DNA of 64,000 nucleotides. Source: Chionoecetes opilio (lineage: Eukaryota; Arthropoda; Malacostraca; Decapoda; Majidae). Under the pieces are notes generated by a model. The model saw only the letters and a list, made by a program, of their open reading frames with translations. It did not search any database and had not been told where the DNA came from. This document shows positions 47,376 through 57,391 of the stretch, piece by piece. Where the stretch lies: assembly GCA_016584305.1 (NCBI GenBank), contig JACEEZ010024185.1, positions 6,991-70,990 of the forward strand. The letters run 5' to 3'. A program made the position numbers and the translations under genes. The first letter of the stretch is position 1. Each line of letters opens with the position of its first letter.

Positions 47376-47965
47376 AAAAGTATTTACCTAGTTGTGATAT
47401 ACGGGAAATGAGTTACACTGGTGGGGTCCCGTCTCCTTGTCTCAATTGGTCAATCTTAGCTTTAAAAACATGAATACTTTTGGCATCTATAATTTCTCTG
47501 TCCAGGCTATTCCACATATCAATGCACCGATAGGGAAAACTGTACTTCTTGATGTCCTTCAAGCACCTTATCTTCTTAAATTTCTTTGTATGACCTCTTG
47601 TAGCTCCTATGTCCCGTACATACAGTACATGTCCTCTTTGTCATTTCTCTCCATTCCTGACATAGCTCTGTACATTGCTATGAAGTCTCCTCTTTTTCTT
47701 CTTTATGATGGCAACCCAATTTCTTCAGCCTTTCCTCATAAGGCAGGTCTGACAGGCTGGGAACAATCTTTGTGGCTGCCCTCTATATTCTTTATATCTT
47801 CTTTACTTCCTTCCTCTTGTGCGGAGACCAAACAACTGTGGCGTACTCCAGGCGTATCATGGCCACAATCAATTTCTTCATCATGTCCTTGTCCAACAAT
47901 GTCCATATAGACAAAGGCCGGTCTGATGCTTGTTAAAAGATTATATGTAGCACCAACAATTCTAT
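47376..47965 (-). pseudogene. CR1-like LINE, C-terminal and 3' end
   Basis: On the minus strand it encodes in changing frames RIVGATYNLLTSIRPAFVYM, a VWSP-like region, a CLTDLPYEE-type segment, then GDFIAMYRAM, KIKVLEGHQEVQFS-like and WNSLDREIIDAKSIHVFKAK, finishing with GDGTPPV. The nucleotide 3' end TATCACAACTAGGTAAATAC is shared with the CR1 fragment at 14940. Frameshifts throughout. Confidence 0.8.
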
Positions 47966-48125
47966 TCATGTTTGATGAGAGCACTGCCTGCTAGTGCTCT
48001 CGGCTACTACTTTAAGCTACTATTTACTAAAAGTTACCATATTTCATCCTTGGTCCGAACCCACCATCACCAGAAAACGCACTCTTCAACACGAGTGCGG
48101 TACCGACTGAGCTAATAGGATTAAT
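47966..48125 (-). mobile_element. tRNA-derived SINE, family 4
   Basis: On the minus strand the head CCTATTAGCTCAGTCGGTAC has an A box and is followed by an anticodon-like arm GCACTC...GAGTGC and a B-box-like GGGTTCGGACC. The tail ends in the hairpin GAGAGCACTAGCAGGCAGTG then CTCTC, next to the LINE fragment. The 8-nt loop and extra bases between anticodon arm and B box make a functional tRNA unlikely. Confidence 0.65.
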
Positions 48126-48149
48126 CCACTTAGCTAAGTGGTTCTGGTG

Positions 48150-48710
48150 AATTTATGAATTACATGCGAAGTTGTCAGGGGCTTATGGAAGGGTATGGCT
48201 TTGCCGAGTCTAATGTATGGATTGGAGAGCATGACATGGACAGTAAAGGATACAGCAAAATTAGAAGTGGTTAAGAACAGGTGGGCAGTGGCTTTAGGAG
48301 CAAACAAATATGTTGCCACTGAAGCAATAAGAGATATTGTGTGGAGTAGTTTTGGAGAGAGGATAGAAAAAGCAATGTTGAGGTACAAAGTGAGACTGGT
48401 AACAGATGGGCAAGAAAAATGTATGACTGGACATCTCAGGAGAGTAGGTGGAGAAGAGCAACGGTAAGCATTGCAAGAAAGTGTGAGCTGGAGGGTTTTA
48501 CCCAGGCAGATGCAATGGTGTGGTTTTATATATAGAGAGTTGAATAGAAGAGTGAATGACCTCATAAAAGAGAGGGAATGTGGGATATGGGCACAGTGTC
48601 TGGGAGAAGAGTTCCCTGGAATGGTAAAGGTGGAAAATTGGCCCTTTCTAGAGGGAATATACTATGATGGGAGTAGGGGGAGTGAACTGCTGTTCAAAGT
48701 CCCTTGAGGT
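48150..48710 (+). pseudogene. LINE fragment (post-RT C-terminal region)
   Basis: The frame at 48195-48467 reads ALPSLMYGLESMTWTVKDTA, then KLEVVKNRWAVALGANKYVA, then EAIRDIVWSSFGERIEKAML. That is the P-S-x-x-Y-G ... LE-x-x-x-N-R ... LGA ... EA-x-R region after the RT of many arthropod LINE ORF2s. After a stop it continues at 48471-48705 (VLPRQMQWCGFIYRELNRRV). 5'-truncated and inactive. Confidence 0.75.
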
Positions 48711-48849
48711 AAATAAGGTTTCTATAAACTCTATACCAAGTCCCTTGAGGTGAACAATAGAGTGTATAGATGGGCAGTGTATAGTAAGGTCTGTAGGATG
48801 TCTGATAGATGGCTTGGAAGGATTTCCTGTACAGTATTAGATTGACATT

Positions 48850-49020
48850 TGTTTGAAATTTTACTACATTTCTTTTACATTTTACTACTATTTTATCCTA
48901 AAATCCCTAAATGCTATCCTAAAGATGGTCAAAATGCCCTAAAAGGGGTATTTTACCCTAAAGTGAAAGCACTGAGTGAGGGAGTGCCGGTAAAAAGGCC
49001 GCAAAGACCCACACCAAGAC
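48850..49020. other. Unclassified short spacer
   Basis: Contains ATCCTAAA and ACCCTAAA-like words (48895-48960). No gene. Confidence 0.4.
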
Positions 49021-49029
49021 CAAGACCAG

Positions 49030-49310
49030 ATTCACACTATCAACACAGTTTTGGTCCTCTCGGAGTCTCGGACCACAGGCTCTCCCCTTCTGGCTCCTGA
49101 CCCGTACTGCCCCTGGTGCAGGAAGCTCCCGGAGTCGATTAAGACCTTCCTACTCCAGTCAACCCAGTGTCCTCGCTTCCACTCCCACCGACAACATCTA
49201 CGCGGTCAACTCTTCGCCCTGCAGGCTGGCCGCCGCTGCCGTCCACCCGTCATCTGCCTCACCTGTGCCTTCCTGAGGAAGACTAATCAACTCTCGCGAC
49301 TGTGATAGAT
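49030..49310 (+). pseudogene. LINE C-terminal fragment with CPWC motif
   Basis: Reads DPYCPWCRKLPESIKTFLLQ, then CPRFHSHRQHLRGQLFAL, then VICLTCAFLRKTNQLSRL and a stop. The CPWC...E-x-I-x-x-F-L-x...CPRFHSHR arrangement is the C-terminal zinc-binding end of a jockey-type ORF2. It is the apparent source family for the amplified segment at 29263-29745 and the captured tail at 18730-18960. Confidence 0.75.
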
Positions 49311-49469
49311 CCATACTTCACAGGTGTACACCAGGGCGAATATCATCACTGCCCTTCAACAACAACAACACGGTAAAGATTCGTTTTAGTGACTATCTGG
49401 ACCCAAGGCTTCACCGACACCATCCGCTGGGCGACTCCCAACTCAAGATCCGTTTTCAGACTAAACTAT

Positions 49470-49960
49470 GGTATTATCTTAGGGTAATATTAAGTTAATG
49501 CTAGCCTACTCATTTCGAATAGCACTGACTAATGTCGGGTATAAATTGATGATGGCTATAAATAGGAATAGTTTGGAGGAACATATTAGAAAAAATTAAT
49601 TAGAGAAAGACCCACAAGCAGGCTTCACAGAGGGTAGTATAATTAAAAATAATTTATTAAGAAATTGTGTAGGTAGAGAGGTCCTATAAATTAAAGAAAT
49701 CATTGGTAGTAATTTCTATAATTTTGCAAAAGCTTATGATAGCATAAAAAGAGGACAACTGATAGAACTCTTAATGCAATACAAGATTAATTACAAGATC
49801 ATTAACTTCATTGCAGGAGTATATGTAGGGGACAGGACAAAGGTAGAGTTAGGCAAAGGCAAGTAGATATAGAAGTAATGAGTGGAATTATGCAAGGGTG
49901 GACGGCACGGCATCAACAACTTTGTTGTAATTTATGATCTTTAGGATAATTCAGGAGGTT
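49470..49960 (+). pseudogene. LINE reverse transcriptase, 5' half (split element)
   Basis: Interrupted frames encode NRNSLEEHIRKN, KDPQAGFTEGSIIKNNLLRN, IIGSNFYNFAKAYDSIKRGQ, LIELLMQYKINYKIINFIAG and VMSGIMQGWT. These are the RT fingers/palm blocks (QAGF, the F-x-KAYD-S catalytic-A-like block, and G-I-x-QG). The palm motif with FADD is missing at the breakpoint, where a MULE-like element and a palindrome are inserted. The remainder is at 51235-52430. Confidence 0.8.
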
Positions 49961-49963
49961 TCT

Positions 49964-50545
49964 GGACCATTCGAGCGAATACTTCTTTGAGCTGAGGACC
50001 ATTCAAGCGAATATTTTTTTTAATGTGAGGCAGGTCCCTCTTCTTTTTGCTGTGATGTCCCCCCGTAGACGCCAAGACTACGTTGAAGTCCTCTCAACTG
50101 TGAAGGACCTCATCTCAGCTCTGTATCCAAAAGGTTATGCTAGACTTTGAGCAGGCAGTCTGGGGAGCTGTCCATGAGGTTTTGCCAGATGTGGAGATCC
50201 AGGGATGTGTCATTCACTGGACTCAAAGTTGTATTCAGGAAGGTAGTGGATCTTGGTTGTAAAGTGCCCTACTAACCCTCTGGTGCTATACATGAGTATA
50301 TCAGGCAGCTCCTTGCACTACCCTTCCTCCCAGCAGAGCACATCCCAGCAATGTTTGAAACCCTGGCTGACAACGCCACTCCTCCACTGCAGCCACTGGT
50401 GGACTACATCAGGACAACTTGGGTCGATAACCCTACGTGGCCAGTCGCATCCTGTTATTTTAATACCATGCGAATATAGTAGCATATCTATGATCTTACT
50501 GATTAATTAGACATTCGCTCGAATGGTCCTCGCTCGAAAGGTCGT
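49964..50545 (+). mobile_element. MULE-like DNA transposon relic with inverted termini
   Basis: GGACCATTCGAGCGAAT (49964-49980) is inverted as ATTCGCTCGAATGGTCC (50512-50528). A second inner pair (49994-50012; about 50529-50542) is also present. Between them, shifting plus-strand frames encode LDFEQAVWGAVHEVLPDVEI, then QGCVIHWTQSCIQEG, then LALPFLPAEHIPAMFETLAD and YIRTTWVDNPTWP. These match the C-terminal half of MULE DDE transposases (C-F-H-W-x-Q-type block, and the LPFLP...P-L-x-x-Y-I-x-x-T-W block). Only a C-terminal remnant, multiply frameshifted. Confidence 0.7.
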
Positions 50546-50627
50546 GTATTCATTCAGGAACTGTGAGAGTTAGGGAAGGGGTACAAGGACAACATTTTTA
50601 GTATTTCTTCACTTTTTGGTAAATCTT

Positions 50628-50931
50628 AAGAACAAAGGCTCCACCCCCTATCTTCTTCTTCTTCTTATAGCCAACAAGCTTGGGAACATGGTGGGAAACC
50701 GGGGTTTTTGGGTGGGGGAGCACACATATAAGGGAAATATGGCCCCCCACAAAAAAATCCCTAAACTAGGGAAATTTCCCTAGTTTAGGGATTTTTTTGT
50801 TGGGGCCCATATTTCCCTTATGTGTGTGCTCCCCCACCCAAAAACCCGGTTTCCACCATGTCCCCAAGCTTGATGGCTATAATGAGAAGAAGAAGAAGAA
50901 GATAGGAGGTTGAGCCTTTATTCTAAAGATG
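50628..50931. repeat. Near-perfect 300-bp palindrome
   Basis: Arms of about 150 bp are centred at GGGAAATTTCCC (50769-50780). The left order AAAGGCTC, CCTATCTTCTTCTTCTTCTT, AGCTTGGGAACATGG, TTTTTGGGTGGGGGAGC is reproduced in reverse complement on the right out to GAGCCTTT. Only a few mismatches and single-base indels. Confidence 0.9.
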
Positions 50932-50984
50932 ACAAAACTCTACAGACCTAACCTAGCACCCCTCCTCAAGCTCCTCATGCTGTG

Positions 50985-51022
50985 CACTAACCTAACCTAA
51001 CCTGCTCTACTCTAACCTAACG
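50985..51022 (+). repeat. CCTAA-type interstitial repeat
   Basis: CTAACCTAACCTAACCTGC followed by TCTAACCTAACGGGGAGGCT. Three to four clean CCTAA units. The attached CTAACGGGGAGGCTC word recurs at 52767-52783 beside another such run. Confidence 0.6.
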
Positions 51023-51234
51023 GGGAGGCTCTGCCCCCCCCCCCTAGGTTATACCTACTACTTAGATATGCACTACTTTCTCAAACTTGTCGTCAATTGC
51101 GCATCTCGCTGGACTTAGTTTTTCTCAAGAACCTGAAATGTAATATCGGCCATGTAGGCAAAGTAAGGATCGGCACTCATTAAAATCTAAACAGATGTGT
51201 TAAGGACAGTAAGTATAATACGTAGAGCCAACAT

Positions 51235-52430
51235 TTGGGTCAGCTTAGCGTGGAGCCCTTGTTCTTAAGATTTTCCGAGGATATAGGTAAAATGTACGGA
51301 TTAGAGATAAATCAGCAGAAAAATAACATTATTATTTTTAATGTGAAAGATAAACTGGAAAAATTGCGAGATATATATGTAAGAGATAGACTTAAATATT
51401 TAGGAATAATTGTAAATGACAAGAGGAACTGCTTCTAAATGCACAAAGATAAAATGTTCAATAAGGCAAGAAAAATGGCCAATATGACGTATAGTGTCAT
51501 TGCTAAAAGTTGCTCAAAATTTTTATAGAAAAAAAGTACGGGAAAAGTGTTACTTTACCATCTATCCTCTATGGGGATAATGTTATAAATTTAACAAAGC
51601 AGGAAATGGATAAATTACAGAGAATTGAAAATGGGGTGTATCGGCAAATCTTTGGAGCACAAACATAGTACACACAGGAGGCAGCACTCCTAGGGGAAGT
51701 GGGAGCATCTAGTGTTAGGAATACGATAAGGGAGGGACAGTGGAAGTACTTAAGGTATGTATTAGTAGAAGGGAATGACCTAGTGAAAAGGAGAGGAGAT
51801 GATTGAGAAAAGACAAAATAAATGAATGCAAGCTTTATTGAAAGATCGAGAAAGACTGCAGTGCTGAATCAGGGTGTGAGACAAAGAAGAGTATAAGGCA
51901 GAAAATGAGAGAGTTGGGCACAAGAGAGTGGGTGAATGAAAAAACAAGTTTGAAAATTTATAGAAAAAGGAGAAAAGAAAGGGAAGCCAAGAAGAGGGGA
52001 ACAGCAATGACCAAGCTTCAGAAATACTATTTAAGTGCAGGACAAACCACTTGAAATTATATGATAGAAGGTTTTGGGGAGAAGAAATAACATGTGATTT
52101 GTGTGGGGCGGAAAAGGAGGACTTAAAACATTTCTGTTATAGTGCCCAGCAACAGTAATGAAAGAAAGAAAAGTGCGAGGCTACAACAACCTTACATAGA
52201 GGAGGAAGAGGAAATAGTGGGGAGTATTTGTTTGGAGACGGTAATGTGGAAGAAGCAAAAAGAACAATCAACAGTTTTTGGATTACCAGAGAAAATAAGA
52301 GGAAAGAAACGAAAGACAGAAGAAGAGAAGACAACTAACTAAATACCCAGACAGCAAGAGGAGAAACATCAGGGAGTGCTGATGAAAAAGGCCAGACTCC
52401 CGACCCACAACTGAACTGAACTGAGACACT
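51235..52430 (+). pseudogene. LINE reverse transcriptase, 3' half (split element)
   Basis: Continues the LINE from 49470: RFSEDIGKMYGLEINQQKNN, then IIIFNVKDKLEKL and LKYLGIIVNDKRNCF (RT thumb region). Then, in other frames, LPSILYG-like text, ENGVYRQIFGA, EAALLGEVGASSVRNTIREG, and near 52090 CDLCGAEKEDLKHF, the C-terminal CCHC-type knuckle. Ends about 52430. Multiple stops, so inactive. Confidence 0.8.
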
Positions 52431-52734
52431 GACTATTTATATCTGGACAAAATATAATGCTTTTTCAATTCAAGATAGTTTTTTCTGGGAAACCACAAAA
52501 AGAGTGGGGTTTTTTCTATTCAAAGTGAAAAAAAAAAAAAGCGTCCGAAAATTACAATCTCGAAAAGATAAAGCATCAAACTCTGCCCAGAAATAAATAT
52601 TCAGTGCCTCTGAATTGCGAACCGATCGAACAACAGACAGCAATATACGACAAGTGTGCCCCACCCCGCATTCGCCAGCCAGCCCGCACGCACGCCAACC
52701 GCCGAGTGGTCCGCTCTGGCCACCCTGCCTGGAG

Positions 52735-52875
52735 GATTAGTACTCTAACCAAACCTATCCTAACCTCCTAACGGGGAGGCTCCACCTCCCCTGCGAGAAT
52801 ATTAACCTAACCGAACCTTAACCTAACGTTTTTGTAACTTACTTTTTGTAACCTCACCGAACCTTAACCAAAGAC
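52735..52875 (+). repeat. Degenerate CCTAA/ACCTTA repeat
   Basis: TCCTAACCTCCTAACGGGGA and then TTAACCTAACCGAACCTTAA and CTCACCGAACCTTAACC. Degenerate telomere-like words over about 130 bp. Confidence 0.5.
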
Positions 52876-52962
52876 CCTCTACAATAAGATACCTCACTCG
52901 GGATCCCCCAAAGACAATTTTTGTTATCTGCCGACGGTGGCGCCGCCGTGGGGCAGGAGGTA

Positions 52963-53035
52963 CCGTATTTTACGGCTTATAAGATGCACTTTTTTCCCTA
53001 AAAAATACCCTGAAAAATATTCATGCGTCTTCCAA
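52963..53035 (+). mobile_element. Terminus of a TACCGTATTTTACGGC-type element
   Basis: TACCGTATTTTACGGCTTAT followed by AAGATGCACTTTTTTCCC. It is the inverse of the GTCTTATAAGCTGTAAAATA end at 27770 and similar to 4670-4700. Confidence 0.55.
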
Positions 53036-53039
53036 GAAG

Positions 53040-53845
53040 AATGTTGTAGGAGGACACCAGGCTGCTCGAGGAAAAGCTGAAGTTTAGGGAAGACACCCTT
53101 GCCATCAAGGACTCCATCAACATCTGGGGGGGGAGGTTGACTCCAGACTCGGCTTCGACCGCCACCTGGAGACCGTGGCACACAGAGCCTCCCTGAGGGT
53201 GACTCTCCTGTGCTGAGTAAGGCATTTCACAGACTCTGACGGCCTCCTGAGACTATAAGGCTCAAGTGAGGCCCGTCATGGAGTACAGTCCCCTCACCTG
53301 AATGAGCAGTGCCCAGTGCCATCTGTCACTGCTGGACAAGGTGCAGAGGCGTGCTGAGCGCCTCATACAACCAACCGATGGCCAACAGTGGATGGAATGT
53401 CGACTGCGGCAACAGTGGCAGCAGCGGCTACAACAAAAACAACAACAGCTGCAGAATCAACAATATCAGCAACAACAACAACAGCGACTCCAGCAGGAGC
53501 AGTGGCGGGACGATTCCCGCTTCCAGCTAAACAGCCTGGGGCACCGGAGGAGAGTCGGTGCCCTCACACTGTTGCACAAGGCCCAGATACAGCACTTCCC
53601 ACCTCTCAGGACTTTGGGTCCCGTGGAGGAGGTCCGAGCGCGCTACGAGAATGGTAGTGTCAGGAGATCTCCTCCTCGAAGCCCCGAGTATCCGCACCAT
53701 GACGTGCCAGCGGGCCTTTACTTAGGCCACGGCAACACTGTGGAACGCCTTCATGGCTGAGGTGGACGCCAGGGCCTTGAACACCCAGCAGGTGAAGGTG
53801 GCGGCCCACAGATGGTGCCGCACACACCCACCTTAGTACTCCGTG
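53040..53845 (+). pseudogene. LINE C-terminal fragment with CAA/CAG expansion
   Basis: Frames encode VDSRLGFDRHLETVAHRASL, then HLSLLDKVQRRAERLIQ, HRRRVGALTLLHKAQIQHFP and finally ATLWNAFMAEVDARALNTQQ, VKVAAHRWCRTHPP and a stop. This is the C-terminal end of a jockey/CR1-type ORF2 (LDKVQRRAxR-LI, HRRxVGALxLLHKAQ). At 53400-53505 a CAACAA/CAGCAG-rich stretch is inserted where the family has ordinary sequence. Confidence 0.75.
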
Positions 53846-53849
53846 AGGC

Positions 53850-54475
53850 GTGGGTGTACACGATAAACAATGTCAAGTGCGTGTGACAAGTGCCTGTGAC
53901 AGACAGTGACTTAGCAACTCGCCTGTACATTTGTAAATAATGTGTATATATTCTGATATGATCTAAGGCATAGCTTTGAGATAGATGCCCTTGGGGCAAA
54001 TGACATGTTTTGCTGATTTTGAACACTTACTGTCTTTTAAGTATGATTACTAACTGTCTTTTATTTCTCATTTAAATGAGAGAAAAAAAAATCTGGAGAG
54101 CACCGACCGCACCTCCGACGGGCAGTGATGTTCAAGGTGAACTGAGCGAAGCGGAGTGTGGGAGCTCTCGTGGTGCAGATTCCTGCCTGACGCACAACCA
54201 TAAATCATCATTTCTCTGAGCTAAAAAAAAGATCTGAGCATGGCGGGGGTGGGAGTACATGGATGGGGGTGGGGGTGGGGGGTTCATGGAGCGAAAAAGT
54301 GTATTGTGTTTAGATGTCGTGCAGGACTGCAGAGTCCTGCACAAGTGTCAGGATTCCTGTCTTATAATTCGTGTTTAGGTCTGATTTATAAATAGGTGTC
54401 CATGTGATGGTTCAAATAGCCTAGCAAAGCACTCTCCGAAGTGGATATCTGTTTCGTTCAGTGTTACCTTTCTTG
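53850..54475. other. No gene; G-rich patch
   Basis: 54243-54290 has runs of G (GGGGGTGGGAG, GGGGGTGGGGGTGGGGGG). No other feature supported. Confidence 0.5.
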
Positions 54476-54479
54476 TTTG

Positions 54480-54830
54480 TGGTTGAGCGACTTCTAAGGC
54501 GGGATGGGTTCAAACCCCACCATCCATGATCAGTATATGAAAATGGAAAATAAGATTTATTCCCTGAATTGTGATTGTTACCCAGTCAGTTCGTCTGGGG
54601 AAGAATTCTTCTGGCGGGATTCAAAAGAGTTAATTATGGGCCCAGGGCAGTGTAACGCTCTGTGGGTCTTGCCCATGCCCATGGATCAGTACATTGGCTC
54701 CCTGTTCACAGCCTCCATGACCAGTAGTGCCCTGTGCACACATGTCACGAGGGCTGCCGCTCCACCTTCGGCATCCCCTTCAGAATAACATCACAACGAC
54801 AGAAGAAAGAAGAAGTTTAGAGAGAGTAAA
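54480..54830 (+). mobile_element. tRNA-derived SINE, family 3
   Basis: Near-head GGTTCAAACCCCACC (B-box-like) at 54508. The body has AATAAGATTTATTCCCTGAA, GTTACCCAGTCAGT, GGGCCCAGGGCAGTGTAACG, GGATCAGTACATTGGCTCCC and CACAACGACAGAAGA. The second copy at 59850-60210 has the same order. Confidence 0.7.
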
Positions 54831-54879
54831 GTGTTTCAGTGGCCGTCCACAGTTTCGGGCGTTACATCCGGAGCCGTGA

Positions 54880-54938
54880 AAGAGCCCGATTTATCCGATA
54901 TCCGGAATAAAGAGGTCTGATTTAGAGAGGGTTTACTG
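54880..54938 (+). mobile_element. Solo right terminus of a GGTTTACTG-type DNA element
   Basis: ATCCGATATCCGGAATAAAG then AGGTCTGATTTAGAGAGGGT and TTACTG resemble the right end of CAGTAAACCC elements. No left partner found. Confidence 0.5.
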
Positions 54939-55316
54939 TTCATACAAATCAGAAATCATACATGATCAGAAAAATTATCCTGGCAAAATGTTGGAACCTT
55001 GGAAAAGTTTCCATACACTCACATATCCCCTTACCCTTACTTGACATACTAGACCCGTTATACACTTTCATTACTTTCACCATCTATTATATTATTATCT
55101 ATAATAATATAAGCGAAAGTGTGTGTGTGTGTGTGTGTGTCCGCTCCAGGTGCCGCCCCCTGTTGCGGAATCCCCTCATATGGCACAGTTTTGGAACCGG
55201 CTCGAGCAGGGGAAGGTTTTAAGCCCATTTATGAGATGATCCGATCACTTTTTTTTTTTTTTTTTTTTAGCAGCCTATTAGCGAGAATTGTGAAAAAAAA
55301 GTGGGTTGCGAGAATT

Positions 55317-56194
55317 AGAGAGAACTGCAACTCCGAAATGCCAGTGGTCGCTGGCAGTTTTAACTCACAATTTGGTGAAAAGTTGGTCAACTTGAAAGAA
55401 AAATATGGGCTTATTCCACTGCACTTAAAACACACAAGTATAATATTAAGAAAGATTTTCTTCTATATGTATATTGTATAGAAGCCTGATTCTGTAAAAC
55501 ATTGTATATAACCAAATAACCAAGGAGGTTATAGTTGAGGAGGCGAGGTAAATGCTACTCTATGATATTATACAGTCAATAACGTATGTTTAGAAGTTAT
55601 CTATACCTAGGCAGTCATATGTTCCTGTTATTATTGTGTATCAATCAGATAGAAAGCCTGGAAGTGCAATGAGTCGACGCGTGAAGTAGCAATGTTTTGA
55701 TTCAATCTCCCCCCACAATCTCCCCGCCCACCACTCCCCGCCGCGGCGTGTCGCCTCCACAATTATAACCTACATTGTCGCAGCAACAAGCCGATTTCGG
55801 CATTCTTTATTCTTCGTTTTTCCAAGGCATTGCTTATTGTATTTTGACAAGCGTTTGCCAGACGCAGCAGTACTGTCTTAGAAAACAGTGTGAACATCGC
55901 CCAAATTTTACATGCCACAATATACATGTTAAAAATATATTAAGCTTTGCTACTCGAGGCGAGTAATTTGCATTAAATTGCTATTATAGAACGTTCAATC
56001 GTAATGCATGTCATGCATACACTTACTAGAACAACAGAAGAACGTTCTTTTTTAGTATTCAGATGCGGTGCATCAATATTCATCGCGAAATTGATTTATG
56101 AAAAATATTAGTCGCGGAGGGAAAACACAGTAGACCAACCTTTGAGTTAAAACTGCCAGCGACCACTGGCATTTCTCGAGTTTCAGTTCTCTCT
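55317..56194. mobile_element. TIR element nested in Helitron B (AATT duplication)
   Basis: The left end AGAGAGAACTGCAACTCCGA, followed by AATGCCAGTGGTCGCTGGCA and GTTTTAACTCA, is inverted at 56142-56194. TIRs are about 50 bp with few mismatches. AATT flanks it (55313-55316 and 56195-56198), and copy A shows the single empty site (GGGAATTGAGG, 9554-9564). No ORF recognised; superfamily not assigned. Confidence 0.8.
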
Positions 56195-56214
56195 AATTGA
56201 GGAAACCTTGATGT

Positions 56215-56460
56215 AGGGTGATGGGTAATGGGTGAGTGAATGGGTGGGGTGATGGGTAATGGGTGTGGGGTGATGGGTGAGTGAATGGGTGATGGGTGAG
56301 GGAATAGATGGGGGGTGATGGGTAATGGGTGAGTGAATGGGTGTGTGGTGATGGATAATGGGTGAGTGAGGGTGGGGGGTGGCGGGTAATGGGTGAGTGA
56401 ATGGGTGGGGGGTGATGGGTAATGGGTGAGTGAATGGGTTGGGGGTGATGTGAATAGGTT
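56215..56460 (+). repeat. GGGTAATGGGTGAGTGAATG minisatellite
   Basis: Variable unit of about 25-40 bp built from GATGGGTAATGGGTGAGTGA and ATGGGTGGGG words, as at 9580-9790. The antisense strand gives a long Pro/His/Ser ORF that is an artefact. Confidence 0.9.
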
Positions 56461-56644
56461 GGCGTTAATACATACATTTCTACATCCATGATTTCAGGAA
56501 AGCTAGAAGGGGTTATCTGGAGAGTCTGTGTTTGGTGGGCCGAAGGCCCACCAAACACAGGTGGTGGGCCAAAGGCCCACCAATAGCCCTCCGCAGGAGC
56601 TAGCCAAAAAGTCCGCCCGGAGGGCGGCTTTGCGGCTAGTATTA

Positions 56645-56765
56645 TATATATCTCTCACACCACAGGCACTTCTCAAATCACTCATTTCAACTGCTTGGAT
56701 TCTTGACCTTTCTTTGTCTTTCATGCCACTCCTATAGATCACACCTTGCCAATATATCTGGTCAT
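56645..56765 (-). pseudogene. LINE C-terminal fragment
   Basis: On the minus strand MKDKERSRIQAVEMSDLRSA then CGVRD corresponds to the K-x-K...AVEMS-x-LR-x-x-x-GV segment found at 57418-57500. Helitron B lies directly beside it, so the Helitron may have inserted in this LINE remnant. Confidence 0.65.
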
Positions 56766-56924
56766 AAAACTAGATCTAGATGCGTAAATGTACATGGTAA
56801 TTTTGCAACCCAAGAAGCAATTTATTAACATGATTAATGCATTGGTTACAAAGCCCATCCAAATATTGTAAATTTTTTGAGTACATGGTAAATGGTCCCC
56901 TTGATAATCTTTGACTTTTTCAGG

Positions 56925-57124
56925 CACAGAAAAAAAATGGGAGGTGTCAAACCTTAAGTATGAGTCAATGATAGAAGATGGCGGTGTGTCGTCGTTTGAA
57001 GAGCAGTGTATTACTTTTCATACTTCTTGTGATTGTGCTTTACATGGGCTACTGCACACAGGAACTATACTACAGAGTGCAGAAGGCTCGGAAACTCCAA
57101 AGACTCAAGAACTATGAAACAGAG
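56925..57124 (+). CDS. Small type II membrane protein, exon with start codon (CDS from 56978)
   Basis: A strong acceptor TTGACTTTTTCAG ends at 56924. The exon has a 53-nt 5' UTR part and an ATG at 56978 in good context (AAGATGG). The 49 codons read MAVCRRLKSSVLLFILLVIV, then LYMGYCTQELYYRVQKARKL, then QRLKNYETE. A short basic N-terminus, an 18-residue hydrophobic segment (residues 9-26) and a charged helix suggest a type II signal anchor. The donor is GAG/GCAAGT, matching the rare GC-AG consensus very well. It joins in phase 0 to 59438. The other frame over these bases (starting at 56911) is less plausible. Family not recognised; the layout recalls Golgi signal-anchor/coiled-coil proteins (GOLIM4-like), but I see no decisive identity. 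Confidence 0.6.
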
Positions 57125-57391
57125 GCAAGTTTTTTTTACTTTTTTTGAATTTTTTTAATATTTTTTTGCATTTAATTAAGTAGAATAAAGCAAGAGTCTA
57201 TTAAGGACAAATAACTATATGGTCAATGCTTGTAATGACCTCAGTAGTTTGTGAATCAATTCGGTTCATATCATGTACTACCTGAAATAGTGAATGATAC
57301 TGGTTTACTCAGATATATTAAAAATGAATTAAATTCAGTGACCAAATCATCATATTGAATAGATTCATCAATTCAGTATTAACAATCACAT

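Larger units (their letters stand above)
55098..56639 (+). mobile_element. Non-autonomous Helitron, copy B
   Basis: 5' end TCTATAATAATATAAGCGAA after A (55097); 3' end GCGGCTAG at 56632-56639 followed by T, with the CCGCCC/GGGCGG hairpin just upstream. It shares with copy A a GT array, CATATGGCACA, GGTTTTAAGCCCA, AGCAGCCTATTAGCGAGAAT, the GGGTAATGGGTGAGTGAATG minisatellite (about 56215-56455), and the paired GGTGGGCC/GGCCCACC palindromes. An extra 878 bp is a nested TIR element. No Rep/helicase ORF. Confidence 0.85.

Noticed and set aside
48050..48125. Functional tRNA gene on the minus strand
   Set aside because: The anticodon loop is 8 nt, there are extra bases before the B box, and a SINE-type tail hairpin follows.
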